Shown: positions 33,967-36,905 of the stretch, one piece after another
Layout: the number at the start of each line of letters is the position of its first letter
How positions within the stretch are numbered: the first letter of the stretch is position 1
Source: Terriglobia bacterium
GTDB taxonomy: Bacteria; Acidobacteriota; Terriglobia; Terriglobales; Acidobacteriaceae
NCBI GenBank assembly: GCA_020073395.1
Contig: JAIQFF010000061.1
Coordinates: 1 to 36,905, forward strand
Length of the DNA: 36,905 nt
Reading direction: 5' to 3'
The notes under the pieces: model-generated
Databases searched by the model: none
What the model saw: only the letters and a program-made list of their open reading frames with translations
What the model was told of the DNA's origin: nothing
Program-made: the position numbers and the translations under genes

Positions 33967-36507
33967 TTGCCCCAGCGAAACCGGATTGAACTGCTGCTCC
34001 TGCTGGCCGTCGCGTTTCTGGCCACCGCGCCTCTTCCAGTTCGAGCCCAGCGCGAGCCCGTGCTCAAGCAGATCGACGTGCCGCACCCCTACTACTTCCG
34101 CGAGATGTACCTACCGCAGCTCACGACCGGCCCGAGCGCGGTAGCGTGGGCACCGGATTCCCGCAGCGTGGTGTACTCCATGGCCGGATCGCTGTGGCGG
34201 CAGAAGGTCGACTCCAGCGTGGCCGAACAACTGACCAGCGGCTCCGGCTATGACTATCAGCCTGATTGCTCATCCGACGGGCACTGGGTCGTGTACGCCA
34301 CCTATGCCAGGGATGCGGTCGAACTATGGTCTCTGAATCTGGATACGAAAGCCACGCGGCAACTCACGGCGGGCGGCGCCGTCAACGTCGAGCCCCGTTT
34401 CTCGCCCGATGGCAAGCGGATCGCCTTCGTTTCCACATCGTTCAACGGACACTTTCACATCTTCGTGGCGCAATTCAGCGACGGCGAACTGAGAGGCGTC
34501 CAGCGTCTGACCGGAGAGAATCGCAGCACTCTCAGCCGCTATTACTACAGCCAATTCGACCATGAGATCAGCCCAGCCTGGTCGCCGGACGGAAAAGAAC
34601 TTCTTTTCGTTTCGAATCGTGGGCACATCTACGGCACCGGCGGATTCTGGCGGATGAAAGCGGAGCCCGGTGCGGAAACACGAGAGATTCACTACGAAGA
34701 AACCGCCTGGAAGGCGCGCCCGGATTTTTCGCCCGACGGCAAACGTATCGTTTACGCGTCTTATCTGGGACAACAGTGGCACCAGCTTTGGGTGTTGCCG
34801 TCGGAGGGTGGCGACGCCTTCCCACTCTCCTATGGCGACTTCGATAGCGTTGCGCCTCGCTGGTCGCCGGATGGAAAGCGGATCGCTTTCATATCCAATC
34901 GCGGCGGCAACACTTCTTTATGGACACAAACAATTCCCGGCGGTGCGCAGAACCCGCTCATCCCCAAAGAAAAGCATTATCTGAACCCGGTGGGCCAGTT
35001 GAGCGTTGCGGTGCTGGACCCGGCTGGACATCCCACACCGGCGCGGGTCTTCGTCGTGGGTGAAGATGGCCGGGCTTACGCTCCCGATGACGCCTGGATG
35101 AATGCTGACGACAATGTCGTGCGCTCTGAGCGGCCGTTTGAGGCCCACTACTTTCACACTTCAGGCAACGCGGAAATGACACTGCCTGCCGGACAGGCGG
35201 AAGTCGAGGTCATGAAGGGCTTCGAATACAGTTTCGAGCGGCAAAAGGTAACTATCACCGCCGGGCACAAATCCAACGTGACGATCCATCTGCGGCCGCT
35301 CGACCTTCCCAAAGAAGCTGGCGCGCAGTGGGTCAGCGGAGATGTTCACGTACACATGAACTATGGGGGTGCGTACCGCAACACGCCGGCACACCTGGTA
35401 ACGCAGGCGGCAGCAGAGAATTTGCAGATCGTGGAAGACCTGGTGGTCAACAAGGAGCAGCGCATTCCGGACATCGCATACTTCAGCCCCAAGCCTGATC
35501 CAGCCTCGACCGCGACCGATCTTCTGCTGCATGGTCAGGAATTTCACACCAGCTATTGGGGGCACCTGGGCCTGTTGAATCTCACGCGGAATTTTATTCT
35601 GCCCGGCTACGCCGGATATCCCAACACTGCCGCAGCCAGCTTATTTCCCACCAACGCAAATGTGGCTGACATGGCGCATGAGCAGCATGCCCTGGTGGGA
35701 TACGTTCATCCCTATGACGCCGTGCCCGATCCTGCCAAAGACCCAGCCTTGAACCATGAACTGCCGGTGGACCTGGCATTGGGCAAGGTGGATTACATCG
35801 AGGTGGTCGGATTCGCGGAGCACAAATCAACTGCGACTGTCTGGTACCGGCTGCTCAACTGCGGATTTCGTCTGCCGACTGCGGCCGGCACCGATGCCAT
35901 GGCCAACTTTGCGTCTTTGCGCGGACCGGTTGGATTGAACCGGGTTTACGCCAAAGTTCCCGCGGGCCCGCTCAACATCGGCGCCTGGCTGGATTCGATC
36001 AAGCACGGCCGTACTTTCGCCACCAACGGGCCCTTGCTGGGATTCTCGCTGGGTGGCAAGCAGCCTGGTGAAGAAATTTCTCTGCCGGCTGGCGAGAATA
36101 AACTGAAGTTCACGGCCTGGCTGCGCTCGTTTGTGCCCGTCGATCATCTCCAGGTGATCTGCAATGGCGAGGTGGTGCGCGACTTGAAGCTGAGCGGCGA
36201 CCGCGAAACGGCTGACGTGGAAGACACAATTCCGGTTTCGCGCAGCGGCTGGTGCCTGCTGCGGGCCTGGAGCGACAAGGCCGAGCATCCTGTGCTGGAT
36301 ATGTATCCCTATGCAACCACCAGCCCGATCTACGTAACGGTTGCCGGTTCGCACCCCAGGCCTACAGAAGACGCAGCCTATTTCATCGCCTGGATCGATC
36401 GCATGATCGACGCCGCGAAGTCGAACCAGGATTGGAACACGGAGGCGGAGAAGACCGCGGTGCTGGAAATGCTGTCGTCGGCACGAAAGGTCTATGCTGA
36501 GAAGTGA
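33967..36507 (+). CDS. Exported WD40-like/PHP (CehA/McbA-type) metallohydrolase
   Basis: 846 aa, TTG start at 33967 supported by GGAGGAG a few bases upstream. A signal peptide (LLLLLAVAFLATAPLPVRAQ) is followed by TolB/PD40-type beta-propeller repeats at about 55-330 (each blade with a PDGKRIAFVS-like strand: FSPDGKRIAFVS, WSPDGKELLFVS, FSPDGKRIVYAS, WSPDGKRIAFIS). A beta-sandwich linker follows, then the CehA/McbA PHP domain from about 455: GDVHVHMNYGG (His461, His463), HGQEFHTSYWGHLGLL, YVHPYD and AGTDAM supply metal ligands. Known CehA/McbA enzymes include a carbaryl hydrolase, but most members act on unknown substrates. Probably periplasmic and perhaps cotranscribed with the CocE-type gene. 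Confidence 0.94.
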   Translation: MPQRNRIELLLLLAVAFLATAPLPVRAQREPVLKQIDVPHPYYFREMYLPQLTTGPSAVAWAPDSRSVVYSMAGSLWRQKVDSSVAEQLTSGSGYDYQPDCSSDGHWVVYATYARDAVELWSLNLDTKATRQLTAGGAVNVEPRFSPDGKRIAFVSTSFNGHFHIFVAQFSDGELRGVQRLTGENRSTLSRYYYSQFDHEISPAWSPDGKELLFVSNRGHIYGTGGFWRMKAEPGAETREIHYEETAWKARPDFSPDGKRIVYASYLGQQWHQLWVLPSEGGDAFPLSYGDFDSVAPRWSPDGKRIAFISNRGGNTSLWTQTIPGGAQNPLIPKEKHYLNPVGQLSVAVLDPAGHPTPARVFVVGEDGRAYAPDDAWMNADDNVVRSERPFEAHYFHTSGNAEMTLPAGQAEVEVMKGFEYSFERQKVTITAGHKSNVTIHLRPLDLPKEAGAQWVSGDVHVHMNYGGAYRNTPAHLVTQAAAENLQIVEDLVVNKEQRIPDIAYFSPKPDPASTATDLLLHGQEFHTSYWGHLGLLNLTRNFILPGYAGYPNTAAASLFPTNANVADMAHEQHALVGYVHPYDAVPDPAKDPALNHELPVDLALGKVDYIEVVGFAEHKSTATVWYRLLNCGFRLPTAAGTDAMANFASLRGPVGLNRVYAKVPAGPLNIGAWLDSIKHGRTFATNGPLLGFSLGGKQPGEEISLPAGENKLKFTAWLRSFVPVDHLQVICNGEVVRDLKLSGDRETADVEDTIPVSRSGWCLLRAWSDKAEHPVLDMYPYATTSPIYVTVAGSHPRPTEDAAYFIAWIDRMIDAAKSNQDWNTEAEKTAVLEMLSSARKVYAEK

Positions 36508-36583
36508 TCAGGGGCGGGGCTCATAAGCGACAACCTAAGGAATCCCCACCGGTTTGCCGAGTTATATTGTAGCCGCCCACCTT

Positions 36584-36623
36584 GACATTCTAGTGGAAGC
36601 GCTATATCGTCACCTAGAATGTC
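36584..36623. promoter_or_regulatory. Perfect inverted repeat over the padR promoter and start codon
   Basis: GACATTCTAG (36584-36593) and CTAGAATGTC (36614-36623) are exact inverted repeats spaced 30 bases arm to arm, about three helical turns. The left arm overlaps TTGACA (36582-36587). A TATATC (36603-36608, 15-base spacer) or TATCGT (17-base spacer) lies between the arms. The right arm contains the ATG (36619-36621). This is the layout of an autoregulatory operator. Confidence 0.7.
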
Positions 36624-36905
36624 TACTAAAGAACGGAAAAAACGCATCGAGTTGCTGCAAGGCACGCTGGATCTTCTAATTCTGCGCACACTGCTGCTGG
36701 GACCGACGCACGGCCATGCCATCGCGAAAGCAATCGAGTTCAACTCCGACGACGTGTTGCAGGTGGAACAGGGGTCGCTCTATCCCGCGCTGCACCGGCT
36801 CATCAAGAGGAGATGGATCTCGGTCGAGGAGGGTACGTCTGAAAACAATCGGCGTGCGAAGTTTTACCGACTGACGGGGAAGGGCAGGCGGCAACTGGTG
36901 GTCGA
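36619..36905 (+). CDS. PadR-family transcriptional regulator (cut by the window end)
   Basis: The first 95 residues of a PadR winged-helix regulator. It opens [20 protein letters not shown], continues [16 protein letters not shown] and carries the typical wing region [20 protein letters not shown] and [15 protein letters not shown]. PadR proteins usually repress their own promoter and a neighbour. In acidobacteria they often precede MacB-like permease genes; whether one follows cannot be seen here. ATG at 36619 is embedded in the right arm of a perfect inverted repeat, with no room for a normal ribosome-binding site, so the message may be leaderless or short-leadered. Frame open at the right edge. 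Confidence 0.93.
   Translation, partial: MSTKERKKRIELLQGTLDLLILRTLLLGPTHGHAIAKAIEFNSDDVLQVEQGSLYPALHRLIKRRWISVEEGTSENNRRAKFYRLTGKGRRQLVV

Overview
The window looks like chromosomal DNA of a free-living, fairly GC-rich heterotrophic bacterium, most probably an acidobacterium (Acidobacteriota, Terriglobia-like). This is an inference from four things. Intergenic DNA is full of short palindromes of the GGCGGACA-loop-TGTCCGCC type and of AACCAC-GAGGACAC tandem repeats. The gene content is typical: a B. subtilis-type fadN/fadA/fadE set, split gcvPA/gcvPB, a stand-alone mutase large subunit, CehA-type and CocE-type hydrolases, and a PadR regulator. TTG and GTG starts are frequent. I see no rRNA, tRNA, CRISPR array or complete IS transposase.

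Layout. 1-2.45 kb: the tail of an unknown gene and an unrecognised 784-aa protein with a helical, TPR-like N-terminal half, ending at a strong bidirectional terminator. 2.6-5.2 kb (minus): methyl-cycle genes metK and ahcY. 5.5-7.7 kb: rodZ diverging from a GAF-GGDEF diguanylate cyclase. 7.7-9.7 kb (minus): a VOC protein, a DUF4423-like HTH regulator and a patatin-like lipase. 9.9-11.7 kb (plus): a NUDIX hydrolase coupled to a VIT-family metal transporter, then a small secreted protein. 11.9-18.4 kb (plus): beta-oxidation genes fadN, fadA and fadE, with an inverted higBA toxin-antitoxin module and a cluster of hairpins between fadN and fadA. 18.5-22.5 kb: an esterase, a small unknown gene, a DUF2911 protein and a TMTC-like membrane TPR protein. 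22.5-23.1 kb: a GxxExxY gene bracketed by inverted repeats. 23.1-27.5 kb (minus): the glycine cleavage genes gcvT, gcvH, gcvPA and gcvPB, in which gcvH is broken. 27.7-30.7 kb: a tiny cysteine-rich protein, a methylmalonyl-CoA-mutase-type large subunit that appears to start at ATT, and two small unknown genes. 30.8-36.5 kb (plus): an APC permease, a CocE/NonD hydrolase and a WD40-PHP (CehA/McbA) metallohydrolase. The right edge holds the start of a PadR regulator behind a perfect inverted repeat.

Functional links. MetK makes SAM and AhcY clears the SAH left by methyl transfer; the glycine cleavage genes feed the same one-carbon pool. FadN, FadA and FadE turn acyl-CoA to acetyl-CoA, and the mutase could handle branched or odd-chain acyl-CoA products. 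The permease and the two secreted hydrolases look like scavenging functions.

The most notable observations are these: (1) gcvH has lost its lipoyl-lysine region in an otherwise intact operon; (2) the GxxExxY nuclease-fold gene lies inside about 29-bp terminal inverted repeats, and a gene-less pair of the same repeat lies between metK and ahcY; (3) REP-like palindromes sit inside the fadN reading frame and appear to encode extra loop residues; (4) several genes take their stop codon from a repeat; (5) the mutase lacks any ATG/GTG/TTG that would retain its conserved N-terminus; (6) a perfect 10-bp inverted repeat embeds the padR promoter and start codon.
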